A DNA stretch of 64,000 nt from Roseibium hamelinense. Lineage in GTDB: Bacteria > Pseudomonadota > Alphaproteobacteria > Rhizobiales > Stappiaceae. The notes under the pieces are model-generated. The model was not told the origin of the DNA, did no database searches, and saw nothing but the letters and a program-made list of their open reading frames with translations. Each line of letters begins with the position of its first letter. Positions within the stretch are counted from its first letter, which is position 1. The DNA lies in assembly GCF_007830545.1 (NCBI RefSeq), contig NZ_VLLF01000001.1, forward strand, positions 434,001 through 498,000, read 5' to 3'. Of the stretch, positions 8,443 through 16,130 are shown piece by piece. A program made the translations under genes and the position numbers.

Positions 8443-8714
8443 CACGCTTTCACCTTGAGCTTTCCAGTGTCTTTCTTGCCATTGGTCTCCGGCGTCCAGG
8501 TGACGCGGACATCGATCCGGCAACGGTTGTCATCGTTGGACGCGGTTACCTTGAGATTCATCAAACCGTCGGGCTCAAGGACGATGCCGCCCTCTTCGTC
8601 GGAAAACGAGATCTCGCCCTTGGCGATCCCCTTCGAGATTGCGTTCAAAAGCTGCTGGATAGATTTTTTGTCCTGCAGCGACTCGTGCCGGAACCGGTCC
8701 TTGCGTTCCATCAT
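8442..8714 (-). CDS. Amphi-Trp domain protein (GAK system)
   Basis: This is a 90-residue soluble protein. Residues 18-75 fit the amphi-Trp domain: an amphipathic helix (KSIQQLLNAISKGIAKG) followed by short beta strands with a terminal Trp (RIDVRVTW). The domain gives the second letter of the GAK cassette name; its molecular role is not established. Both ends overlap neighbours by ATGA (metallophosphoesterase upstream, DUF3124-like gene downstream), showing tight coupling. The start could be either of two adjacent Met codons at 8714 and 8711. Confidence 0.85.
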   Translation of the reverse strand: MMERKDRFRHESLQDKKSIQQLLNAISKGIAKGEISFSDEEGGIVLEPDGLMNLKVTASNDDNRCRIDVRVTWTPETNGKKDTGKLKVKA

Positions 8715-10060
8715 GACTGAAGAATGCCCTTCGCCCCATGAGCCGCCGGATTGAACACTTTAGCGTGCGGAAAGTCCCGGCTGAGCCCGACAATATCTCC
8801 TGATGGATAAATGATTGTGCAGCCGGTGCCAATGCCGTCCAGACCTTCGGATTTTCGGGAATGCCGGTCGAGCGTGATGTCTCCTTCAAGATGAAGCAGG
8901 CCCTGCATGGATTTCAGCCGCTGGCCCTCGGCCCGGTTTACATGGCCATGGACCAGAAGTTTCACGCCGCTGTCGTGAAGGTGCCGGACACCTTGGGCGG
9001 TCAGTGGTTTGTCGACAGGACGGTATTTCGTACGCATCAGATTGCCGATGCTGCTGGAATAGAATGTAAATGGGTTTTCCCGGCTTTGCTGCTCGAAACG
9101 CCGGTTGATACCCTTGGCACCGGTTTCCGCCAGTTCCCGGGCCATGGCATCGTCCATGCCAGCGTGGATGAATAACAACGATCCGGCCTGATACAAGGCC
9201 TTCATCTCGCGGTAAAACCAGCCATAGGGCCCATGGGGGTCGAGAAACAGGCTTTGGCATTTGGCCGCTGCGACATAGAGCTGGCGCATGTTCAGGCCGG
9301 CGTTTTCGGCAGCTTCCTCAAAATTTCGAACTTTCTTGCGCAGCCGTTTCAATTCTTTTTCTATTGCCGCTTCATTAAGGTAGTCGGCGGCTGCCACGCG
9401 GAAGTGCCGTTCCCACTTGGCGCCTGGAAAGATGCGGTTTCGGCACTCTGCAATCTTTGGAGCGGTTTTCAGGTCAAGGTCGGGATCGACATGAAGGTCG
9501 AACACCTCCCTTAAGAGCGGCAGCACCTTGTTGCCCATGCGCACGAACATATGCTCGTTCAGCGGTGTGCGTTCGCCCACCAGGGCCCGGACCCCCAGCA
9601 GCAGACGAAGATCATGATTGCCCGCCAACAGCCGGATCTCAGCACCGAGATCCATGACCCGTTTGATTGCGTGGAGGAGATCAAGGTTGCTCGGGCCTTT
9701 GTCCAGGCAGTCGCCACCGATAATGATCAGGGCAGACCGGCCGAAGGCTGTCAGCTCCAGTCCAGTCAAACCCTTGCCGTCGCGGGTGAGGGCGCCTGAA
9801 GCGATCAAGGATCGCAGAAAACCTTCTGCATCGGCATGAAGGTCCGACACGAACACCACCGGCCGGTCCGGCCAGTCCCACGATCCGATCGCGTTGGTCG
9901 ATAAAACACTCTTTACCAGCTCGTCGGCTTGATCCGCGTCGCGTCCGCCCGAATGGGGATCGGTCAAGGGCCAGGCTATGCAGCTTTGGGGGACGCCCAA
10001 TTCGGCGCGCTCGTGGTCTTTCAGGCGGGGCAAAAGCGGGTGCCCAACATCAGGAAACAT
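8711..10060 (-). CDS. Calcineurin-like metallophosphoesterase (GAK cluster)
   Basis: The protein has 449 residues from the ATG at 10060. A longer reading frame exists but would run antiparallel-free through the upstream phosphatase gene, whose stop lies at 10083, so the internal start with AAGG upstream is preferred. All metallophosphoesterase blocks are visible: SDLHAD (D73, H75), GGDCLDKG (115-122), GNHD (147-150), IHAGMDD and HGHVNRAEG. These bind two metals and hydrolyse phosphomonoesters or diesters. An inserted helical segment follows residue 200. The C-terminal part reads like a Ser/Thr-phosphatase-type sheet. The substrate is unknown; a phosphoprotein or the product of the neighbouring kinases is plausible. 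Confidence 0.85.
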   Translation of the reverse strand: MFPDVGHPLLPRLKDHERAELGVPQSCIAWPLTDPHSGGRDADQADELVKSVLSTNAIGSWDWPDRPVVFVSDLHADAEGFLRSLIASGALTRDGKGLTGLELTAFGRSALIIIGGDCLDKGPSNLDLLHAIKRVMDLGAEIRLLAGNHDLRLLLGVRALVGERTPLNEHMFVRMGNKVLPLLREVFDLHVDPDLDLKTAPKIAECRNRIFPGAKWERHFRVAAADYLNEAAIEKELKRLRKKVRNFEEAAENAGLNMRQLYVAAAKCQSLFLDPHGPYGWFYREMKALYQAGSLLFIHAGMDDAMARELAETGAKGINRRFEQQSRENPFTFYSSSIGNLMRTKYRPVDKPLTAQGVRHLHDSGVKLLVHGHVNRAEGQRLKSMQGLLHLEGDITLDRHSRKSEGLDGIGTGCTIIYPSGDIVGLSRDFPHAKVFNPAAHGAKGILQS

Positions 10061-10082
10061 GTTTTCAACTGCCTTGATCGGG

Positions 10083-10784
10083 TCAATCGACCGGGGTTTC
10101 GTTGACCTTGCGGGGCTTCCATTCCCCGCAAACATGAGTCCAGCTGCCGGAAGCATCACGTTGCACACAAACCGGCCGCGCGTGGTACATGCTGAGCCGG
10201 GTAATATCTTCCTTTCGCAAAAGTCCCATGACAGTCGCCGCATGGCGGATGCTCGCGCCATGCCCGACAAAGATCTGTGCTGCGGGTGGCGTGCTGTCCG
10301 GTAGCCCATCAAGGGTGGTGTTGATCAGGCTGGCAACCCGGGCTCCGGCATCATTCAGGCTCTCAGCTCCTTGAAATGGCAAGCGAAAATCACTTTTCGA
10401 CTTCCAGTCCCGGGGCAGCGCTTCATAGCGCGGATCACTTGCAACGACGGCCTCGATCTCTCCAGTCGTCAAGTTTGCCACTGCTCCAACGCTGCGTTCC
10501 GCGAGCGCTTCGTTTTCCACAATTTGCATATCCCGGCTAAGTAATTTGCTCAATTCAGCGCCGAGAATCGTGGCTGTTTGGTATGCTCTGAGTTGTTTTG
10601 AGCATATAATTCGCGCATTGATGGTGATTTTTCGATGTCGAAAGAGGGCAAAAACCTCTTCCGCGCATTTTTTTGCCTGGCCGGCTCCTTTTTCCGTCAA
10701 CGGAAATGGCTGAAGTGCACTGGGTGCGTCAATTCGTTGATGGTAGTCGCCGTGGCGAATAAGAATCGCGATTCGGCTGCTCAT
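10083..10784 (-). CDS. Histidine phosphatase superfamily protein (GAK cluster)
   Basis: The 233-residue protein has the RHG motif (R10-H11-G12, in ILIRHGDY) whose His forms the phosphohistidine intermediate, the segment SKQLRAYQTATILG and a second catalytic His in VGHGAS. It therefore belongs to the phosphoglycerate mutase/SixA-type branch of phosphatases. Its start overlaps the stop of the HprK-related kinase gene by 4 bp. The pairing of two phosphatases with two kinases in one operon suggests reversible phosphorylation of a shared substrate, which is inference. Confidence 0.88.
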   Translation of the reverse strand: MSSRIAILIRHGDYHQRIDAPSALQPFPLTEKGAGQAKKCAEEVFALFRHRKITINARIICSKQLRAYQTATILGAELSKLLSRDMQIVENEALAERSVGAVANLTTGEIEAVVASDPRYEALPRDWKSKSDFRLPFQGAESLNDAGARVASLINTTLDGLPDSTPPAAQIFVGHGASIRHAATVMGLLRKEDITRLSMYHARPVCVQRDASGSWTHVCGEWKPRKVNETPVD

Positions 10785-11887
10785 ACGGGCTCTGGCGCCT
10801 TCAATAGCCGGGCGCCGGCCGCGTAAACGGCTTCAAAATCGATTTTGCCGGACACCTCCTGGATTTTTACGCCCTTTAGAGCGGCGATATAGCCAGCGGC
10901 GTCGACATGCTCGTCATCCGTCCAGAAAATGCCATCTGGTTTGCAATAGAAAGGGCCGGGGTTTTTCATGATTGCGGACAACAGATCTGGCCGTTCCGCG
11001 ATGTTCACCTCGATGAATTGCGTCGGCTCGTCAGTTTCACGCGACCAATTCAAAACCCAAAAGTCTGTCAGTGCGGTTTGATGCGCAATCCGGTTCGGGC
11101 CATAGACCTCGTCGACAAAAAGATCGTATTTCTCTTCAAGCTGCCACAGCTCTTCCTGGGGCATGGACAGCAGAGTGTCGGTCCGTTCGCTGCTGAGCAT
11201 GCCTTTCAGTCTGGGATTGGTGACGATCGTGCCCGGATTGATGCGCGGTAGTTTCGGAATGCCGAGAGCCTTCGGGAGGGGGGCATCGGCCCCAACCAGC
11301 AAACGGTCATTGGTGACGTAGCTCGCGCCGTCGAGATCCATGAGGCGCAGCATTGTGGTCGATTTCCCGCCGCCGGAAAGCCCGGCAATGGCCAGCGTAC
11401 GGGTTTCGCAGGCCACGGCGGCGGCATGACAACCGACCCAGCCTACGCGTTGGTAATGATTCAGGATCTGCGTATTGATGAAGTTGATGACCTGGTTGGG
11501 ATGCGCACTGGTCGGACCGAATGCAAGGCGCCAGGTTGCCGACTGCAGGAATGTAACGCCCGTGCGAACCTTGAACACCATACGGCCGTCTTCAAGATCC
11601 GCGATTGCGTCCTTGCGGCCAGTTTTACCCGGTTCGCGGGCCCAGTCCTTGTAATCGACATGGAATGGCAGAACGGCTTCGCCGAAAACATGAACAGTCA
11701 TATCGGCGCTCTCGCAGTCACTGATGACATGGCCGAAATACCGCCGCAATTCTGCGCAAAGGCTATCGTTTTCGAACAGGCAGTCGAGCGTCAATTCACC
11801 GACGCGGATGGTAAATCTGTTCGGGGTTTCAGAAAGGCTTGCCGGGTTGAGGGCATCGACCAGATCCTGGACGGTTATCGCGCTCAT
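10781..11887 (-). CDS. HprK-related kinase B (GAK system)
   Basis: The 368-residue protein contains a P-loop GLSGGGKST at 169-177 in the HPr-kinase-like setting (after VGCHAAAVACETRTLAIA) and a conserved TNDRLLV segment a short distance downstream that corresponds to the metal/nucleotide-binding strand. Family members are related to HPr kinase/phosphorylase, but there is no evidence they act on HPr. It overlaps genes on both sides by 4 bp. The gene names the K of the GAK cassette. The target may be the amphi-Trp protein or a small molecule; unknown. Confidence 0.88.
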   Translation of the reverse strand: MSAITVQDLVDALNPASLSETPNRFTIRVGELTLDCLFENDSLCAELRRYFGHVISDCESADMTVHVFGEAVLPFHVDYKDWAREPGKTGRKDAIADLEDGRMVFKVRTGVTFLQSATWRLAFGPTSAHPNQVINFINTQILNHYQRVGWVGCHAAAVACETRTLAIAGLSGGGKSTTMLRLMDLDGASYVTNDRLLVGADAPLPKALGIPKLPRINPGTIVTNPRLKGMLSSERTDTLLSMPQEELWQLEEKYDLFVDEVYGPNRIAHQTALTDFWVLNWSRETDEPTQFIEVNIAERPDLLSAIMKNPGPFYCKPDGIFWTDDEHVDAAGYIAALKGVKIQEVSGKIDFEAVYAAGARLLKAPEPV

Positions 11888-12774
11888 GATGTGACCTTCT
11901 CTAAAACGTAGTCGGCATAAAGGGTGGCAGCTTCAAGTCCGGCTCCCTCCAGCGCCCCTTTGAATCCACCGAATGCAGAAACTTCAAACACGATCGGCCC
12001 GTCAGGTGTCAACGCCACATCGACGGTGGTGAAATCAAGCCCAAAGGGTCGCTGCGCCTTTTCTGCAAGTGCGATGAGTTCTTTGTCCGGCTCAAAAGGC
12101 GCGTATTTGCCGCCGCTTTCGATCGTTGTGTTCCAGGTGTCTGTCTGGGAAACGCGCGCATAGGTGCCAAGATACCGGCCACCCAGGAACACCATCCCCA
12201 GATCCTGGCCCGAAAGATCGGCCTTCTGCTGGATATACATGACCGGGTTTTCTTCCGAAAACGATGCGATTTCTCGCTGAAGGTCCGCTTCAGGGCTTGA
12301 GGCTTCAAGCACACACATGCCGCGTGCTTTGGTCGAAAAAAGCGGTTTGAAAACGGCGCTGCCAAACCGTCTGACAGCCTCCAATGCCGCCGCGCGGTTT
12401 TCGGTTACGATCGTGTCCGGCATCGGGATACCGGCGTTGCGCAGGGAAACCGTACAGCTCAGCCGGTCAATCAGCCTCAAAATGGCGGTCGGATTAGAAA
12501 AGATCTGCACACCCCGGGCTTCCGCAGTGCGCAGCATTTCCAGCCGGTCCAGCGTATGCGGGCAGTACTCCTGGCTGATTTTCTTGATGATCAGCCCGTC
12601 GAACGTGCTGAGGTCGGTGTCTCCGTGCCACAGGGCGCCAGTGGCAAGATCGAGGGAGACGTCGGCCATGTCGATCACGTGGCGGAAGCCGGTTCGGGCC
12701 TCGACTGCATCGCACAAGGTCTCCGTCGACCATTTGCCGGGGATCCCGACCACACCGATTTTGACGTTAGTCAA
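11884..12774 (-). CDS. RimK-like ATP-grasp enzyme (GAK system)
   Basis: The start is set at a TTG codon at 12774, preceded by GGAG at suitable spacing and overlapping the upstream stop by 8 bp; the protein then has 296 residues and begins LTNVKIGVVG. ATP-grasp hallmarks are visible: NPTAILRLIDRLSC, VFKPLFSTKARGM (nucleotide loop) and the C-terminal VFEVSAFGG, which corresponds to the metal-binding E-x-N/S segment. Relatives ligate glutamate or other amino acids to a carboxylate through an acyl phosphate. The acceptor here is unknown. In the final segment Ser replaces the usual Asn. Confidence 0.85.
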   Translation of the reverse strand: MTNVKIGVVGIPGKWSTETLCDAVEARTGFRHVIDMADVSLDLATGALWHGDTDLSTFDGLIIKKISQEYCPHTLDRLEMLRTAEARGVQIFSNPTAILRLIDRLSCTVSLRNAGIPMPDTIVTENRAAALEAVRRFGSAVFKPLFSTKARGMCVLEASSPEADLQREIASFSEENPVMYIQQKADLSGQDLGMVFLGGRYLGTYARVSQTDTWNTTIESGGKYAPFEPDKELIALAEKAQRPFGLDFTTVDVALTPDGPIVFEVSAFGGFKGALEGAGLEAATLYADYVLEKVTS

Positions 12775-14395
12775 CGAAGATCTCCTTGATCGGCAGTTTG
12801 AATTTATGCTCGTCCCCGGCAGGACAGGCAAGGGCACGCTCGATCAGGTACCGCGCGCGCAAGTGCATGCGCCGGGCGTGCGACTTGTCCAGGATGAACC
12901 GTGTTGATGTTTCAAAGGAGCGGGCAAGGCCGAGGCAAAGGCGGTAATCGAACGTCGTGTCCTGCTGCTTTTTCGCAAAGGCGCGCACCAGTTTGTAAAA
13001 TGCGCGAGTCACAGACATGATCCGTCTGCGGACGGGAGCTTCAAAAACCTGCAGACGGTAGTTCGACACCATGAACACGGAAACGTCCTGCACGTAGTCC
13101 ATGTATTTTGATCTGTGCAGGTCGATAAAGTGAATGCGGTTCTCGTCCGGGTCGTAGATGATGTTGTCGATGTTGAAGTCGCCATGAATGTAGACGGAAA
13201 ATGGCGCCTTCACGGATTTCTCCCGTTCAGCCGCTTCTGCGATCAGATCCTTCATCGCCGGCAGCTGCACCCCGTTGAGGTCGACCAGTGACCCCTTGAA
13301 GGCAGGGTGCACACGGTAGACTTCACCGATCCGCTTGGCCAGCTGCTGCATGCTTCCAAGGTCAGCGGGCTGATCCGTCCTGGTCTGCTGCCAGATATCC
13401 TTCAGCGTCTTGCCAAGAACCGACAGGGTTTTTTCGCACAATTCATCGGTCTCGTTCAGGACAATATTCTCGAAGGTGAGCCCGGGCAGATGCTCGATCA
13501 GGAGCGCCGCGGATTGATCGCGCTTTTGATAAGCAAGGATTTTGGGCGCAAGACCGGGATAGATGGAGTGCCAGCTCTCGACGCCTTCGCGTTCTTCCTT
13601 CACCTTGCGTTTCTCGCCGTCTTTGAAGACAGCCGTGACCTCATCGGTCTTTTTGTCCGTGATGGCTGAAATCGCGCTGCCCGACCGGGTTTCCGCGATG
13701 GTCTCGACCTTGAAATCGCCCTGGCTTTCCAAGTCCGACATGAGACCCTGGAGTGCAAAATAGCGCTCAAAATTAACCGCCTGGCCGATGTTGGCAGAGA
13801 TCAGCGCCTCGCTAATGGATTGGAGCGAGTCGCCCATCCGCTGGATTTCGCTGGCCACCAGAAGGCTATGCGCCAGGTCTTCAGGGGCATCTGCGCCGTT
13901 CATTTGTGCCGTGTAGCCCAAAAACAGCTTCTTGTAGTCCTTTTCGATGTTTTGCCGCAGTCGGCCGATTTCAAGCGCCTGGTCCGTGTTGTGATCCAGA
14001 ACGGCCGGCTCGATGTGGGCGACACCCTTACGCACCATGTTGATGATCGGCGGATAGCGCTTCGGAAAGAGCGTCTCGAAAATCTCGATATTCTCCGCGT
14101 GGCGCAAACACTGCCGGCTGAGATTTGCGATCCGCTGCAGATCCGTTGCGATGAACTCCAGGCTGCGCAACGTCAGATGGCGCCGGTTCCCTTTCTTGGA
14201 GGCTGACAGATGCCGCAGGCAACCTGCGTGGATTCGCGTCTTCAGATTGTGCGCGTAGCCCGCTCGGTCGTAGATTCTCCGAGCAACCGATAGGGACGGG
14301 TTCTTGAAAAACGTTTCCAGCTGGGACAACTGCCCATCGATTTCCGCGCACAGGAAATGAAGGTTCTCGCGGATGGGCTTAGGAACGCTATTCAT
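12767..14395 (-). CDS. PhoU-like / aminoglycoside-phosphotransferase-like kinase (GAK cluster)
   Basis: The start is at ATG 14395, overlapping the NUDIX stop by 8 bp, giving 542 residues. The first 220 residues are almost entirely helical with PhoU-like periodicity (for example EIQRMGDSLQSISEALIS). Residues 230-540 form an APH-type kinase: a small N-lobe, then the catalytic loop HGDFNIDN at 404-411 and the metal-binding IDLHRSK at 424-430. This combination of a phosphate-signalling-like helical bundle with a small-molecule kinase is unusual. It is expected to phosphorylate a hydroxyl on a metabolite; which one is unknown. Confidence 0.75.
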   Translation of the reverse strand: MNSVPKPIRENLHFLCAEIDGQLSQLETFFKNPSLSVARRIYDRAGYAHNLKTRIHAGCLRHLSASKKGNRRHLTLRSLEFIATDLQRIANLSRQCLRHAENIEIFETLFPKRYPPIINMVRKGVAHIEPAVLDHNTDQALEIGRLRQNIEKDYKKLFLGYTAQMNGADAPEDLAHSLLVASEIQRMGDSLQSISEALISANIGQAVNFERYFALQGLMSDLESQGDFKVETIAETRSGSAISAITDKKTDEVTAVFKDGEKRKVKEEREGVESWHSIYPGLAPKILAYQKRDQSAALLIEHLPGLTFENIVLNETDELCEKTLSVLGKTLKDIWQQTRTDQPADLGSMQQLAKRIGEVYRVHPAFKGSLVDLNGVQLPAMKDLIAEAAEREKSVKAPFSVYIHGDFNIDNIIYDPDENRIHFIDLHRSKYMDYVQDVSVFMVSNYRLQVFEAPVRRRIMSVTRAFYKLVRAFAKKQQDTTFDYRLCLGLARSFETSTRFILDKSHARRMHLRARYLIERALACPAGDEHKFKLPIKEIFVD

Positions 14396-14852
14396 CGAAA
14401 CAACCAAGATAGAGCGGAGCGTACGAGCTAACGCTCCTTCGAAACAGATTTGTGACATAGGACGGGCGCAGCATGTCCGCCTTGTCTGTAGAGAGCCACA
14501 GCGTCGCCACTTGAGAGGGATCGGGATGATGACCCATTTGCGGGGTGTATCCGTCGTCGACGCTTGCGGCAAAGACAAAATCCAGCTGATGCGCCCGGAT
14601 CACCGGATTCGTTTTCAATCGGAATACCTCGGCCACATGGATCAGCCGGTCAATCGTGATATGGGCACCAATCTCTTCCAAACATTCGCGATGGAGCGCG
14701 TCCACGAGGCTTTCGCCGGGGTCCTGCTTGCCACCTGGCAAGGTGTAGTAGTGCCCTTTGATCGGGTGCCGTTTTTCCTGAACAAGCAGTTTGTCTGCCT
14801 TCAGAATAAAGGCTCGGGGGGTGGAGCGGATATCGGGGGCAAACTCTTGCAT
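14388..14852 (-). CDS. NUDIX hydrolase, first gene of the GAK operon
   Basis: The 154-residue protein has an intact NUDIX box beginning at G41 (GKQDPGE, then REC LEEIGA to residue 63), which coordinates Mg and cleaves nucleoside-diphosphate-X substrates. The GHYYTLPGGK lead-in suggests an ADP-ribose or dinucleotide type, but specificity cannot be read from sequence. It is the promoter-proximal gene of the eight-gene minus-strand cassette and its start is 75 bp from the divergent CofD-like gene. Upstream TCTCTCT provides only a weak ribosome-binding site. Confidence 0.9.
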   Translation of the reverse strand: MQEFAPDIRSTPRAFILKADKLLVQEKRHPIKGHYYTLPGGKQDPGESLVDALHRECLEEIGAHITIDRLIHVAEVFRLKTNPVIRAHQLDFVFAASVDDGYTPQMGHHPDPSQVATLWLSTDKADMLRPSYVTNLFRRSVSSYAPLYLGCFDE

Positions 14853-14872
14853 TTTTTAGAGAGACCGTTTTG

Positions 14873-14902
14873 TTAAGCTCTTAAGTCTATCGGGTCATGA
14901 CC
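14873..14902. promoter_or_regulatory. Two palindromes in the NUDIX/CofD divergent promoter gap
   Basis: The 75-bp gap holds TTAAG-CT-CTTAA (14873-14884) and the perfect 10-bp palindrome GGTCATGACC (14893-14902), nine bases apart. They lie between the two divergent starts and may be operators for coordinated control of both halves of the GAK locus. No regulator gene is present in the cassette. Confidence 0.4.
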
Positions 14903-14927
14903 GGCCACACCAATACCGGATGGAACT

Positions 14928-16118
14928 TTGTCTGAGATCAGCGTTACCCGAAGCGTTTCATTGCCCGATCCCCTGCGGATCGAAAGATGTTTGAGCCAGC
15001 CGGATCTGGGCCCCAGATTGCTTTTTTTCAGTGGCGGAACAGCTCTGAACGGGATTTCACAGGCGCTCAAGCGCTACACCTACAACTCGGTTCATCTTGT
15101 GACACCGTTTGATTCAGGCGGCAGTTCGCAAGGGCTTCGGCGGGCGTTTGACATGCCGGCCATCGGGGATTTGCGGAGCCGGCTGATGGCCCTGGCGGAT
15201 GAGACCGTCCTCGGGCATCCGGATATTTTTGAGCTGTTCACACACCGGTTCAAAAAGAGCGTGGGCAAAAAAAACCTTGAGCGCGAGTTGAACGACATGG
15301 TCGAAGGATCGCATGCGCTGGTTAAGGCCATCGAACAGCCCATGCGCACGCTGATCATGAACCAGCTGGGTGTCTTCCGGGCGGCAAAACCGGACAGCTT
15401 CGATTTACGTGGCGCCAGCATTGGCAACCTCATCCTTGCGGGCGGCTATCTCAACCAGCAGCAGGAACTGGAACCGATCATCTTTCTGGTATCCAAGCTC
15501 GTCGGTGTGCGGGGCACGGTCCGGGCGGTGGTGGATGACAATCTCCATCTTGCTGCCGAACTTGAAGATGGCTCTTTGGTCATCGGTCAGCATTTGATAA
15601 CGGGCAAAGAACATGAACCGCTGACGTCACGGATCAAGCGGCTGTTCTTGAACAAAAAAGGTGCCGAGCTCAAGCCGGCATCTGCGAAATTCAGCAAACG
15701 CAACAGGAAGATGGTTGGAAGTGCGGATCTGATTTGCTTTCCGCCGGGCAGCTTCTATACAAGCGTTTTGGCCAATCTTTTGCCGTCAGGGGTCGGCTCG
15801 GCCATTGCCAACCGGACAGTGCCAAAGGTCTTTATTCCCAGCCTTGGAACCGACCCTGAAGCCCCCGGGCTGTCGGTAGTTGAGCGCACCGATATCCTGC
15901 TTAAAACCCTTAGAGCGGATGCCGGGGACAAGGTACGTGTCCAGGATCTTTTGAATTTCGTTGTGCTGGACAAAGGCACGCACAAAGACGTGGGCGCGAT
16001 TTGTGCCGGCCTACAAAGCCGGGGTGTTGAGCCTATTCTAACGGATCTTGTGTCGCGCAACTCGCAGCCCTTCTACGACCCGGAACGGGTTTGCGAGATG
16101 CTGGTCTCTCTGACCTGA
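14928..16118 (+). CDS. CofD/YvcK-like protein (GAK system)
   Basis: The 396-residue protein appears to start at a TTG at 14928 with GGA upstream; no in-frame ATG gives a full N-terminus. It carries SGGTALNG (35-42), DSGGSS (62-67), PAIGDLRSRL (78-86), DLRGASIGNLILAG and GSFYTSVLANLLPSG. These correspond to the GGGTG, DDGGSSG, GDIRNCL, RGHSLGNL and GPGSLYTS blocks of the YvcK/CofD fold. CofD transfers a phospholactyl group to Fo in F420 synthesis, while YvcK binds UDP-GlcNAc. The first glycine block is modified here (SGGTALNG). It is divergent from the GAK operon and is a standard member of that cassette. Confidence 0.85.
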   Translation: MSEISVTRSVSLPDPLRIERCLSQPDLGPRLLFFSGGTALNGISQALKRYTYNSVHLVTPFDSGGSSQGLRRAFDMPAIGDLRSRLMALADETVLGHPDIFELFTHRFKKSVGKKNLERELNDMVEGSHALVKAIEQPMRTLIMNQLGVFRAAKPDSFDLRGASIGNLILAGGYLNQQQELEPIIFLVSKLVGVRGTVRAVVDDNLHLAAELEDGSLVIGQHLITGKEHEPLTSRIKRLFLNKKGAELKPASAKFSKRNRKMVGSADLICFPPGSFYTSVLANLLPSGVGSAIANRTVPKVFIPSLGTDPEAPGLSVVERTDILLKTLRADAGDKVRVQDLLNFVVLDKGTHKDVGAICAGLQSRGVEPILTDLVSRNSQPFYDPERVCEMLVSLT

Positions 16119-16130
16119 GAGCTCCCCGGC

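Noticed and set aside
10061..10312. Longer N-terminus of the metallophosphoesterase
   Set aside because: It would overlap the upstream histidine phosphatase gene by over 200 bp; the ATG at 10060 follows that gene's stop and gives a normal protein.
14396..14578. Longer N-terminus of the PhoU-like/APH-like protein
   Set aside because: The extra residues are a shadow of the NUDIX gene; the ATG at 14395 overlaps the NUDIX stop in the same way as other genes in the operon.
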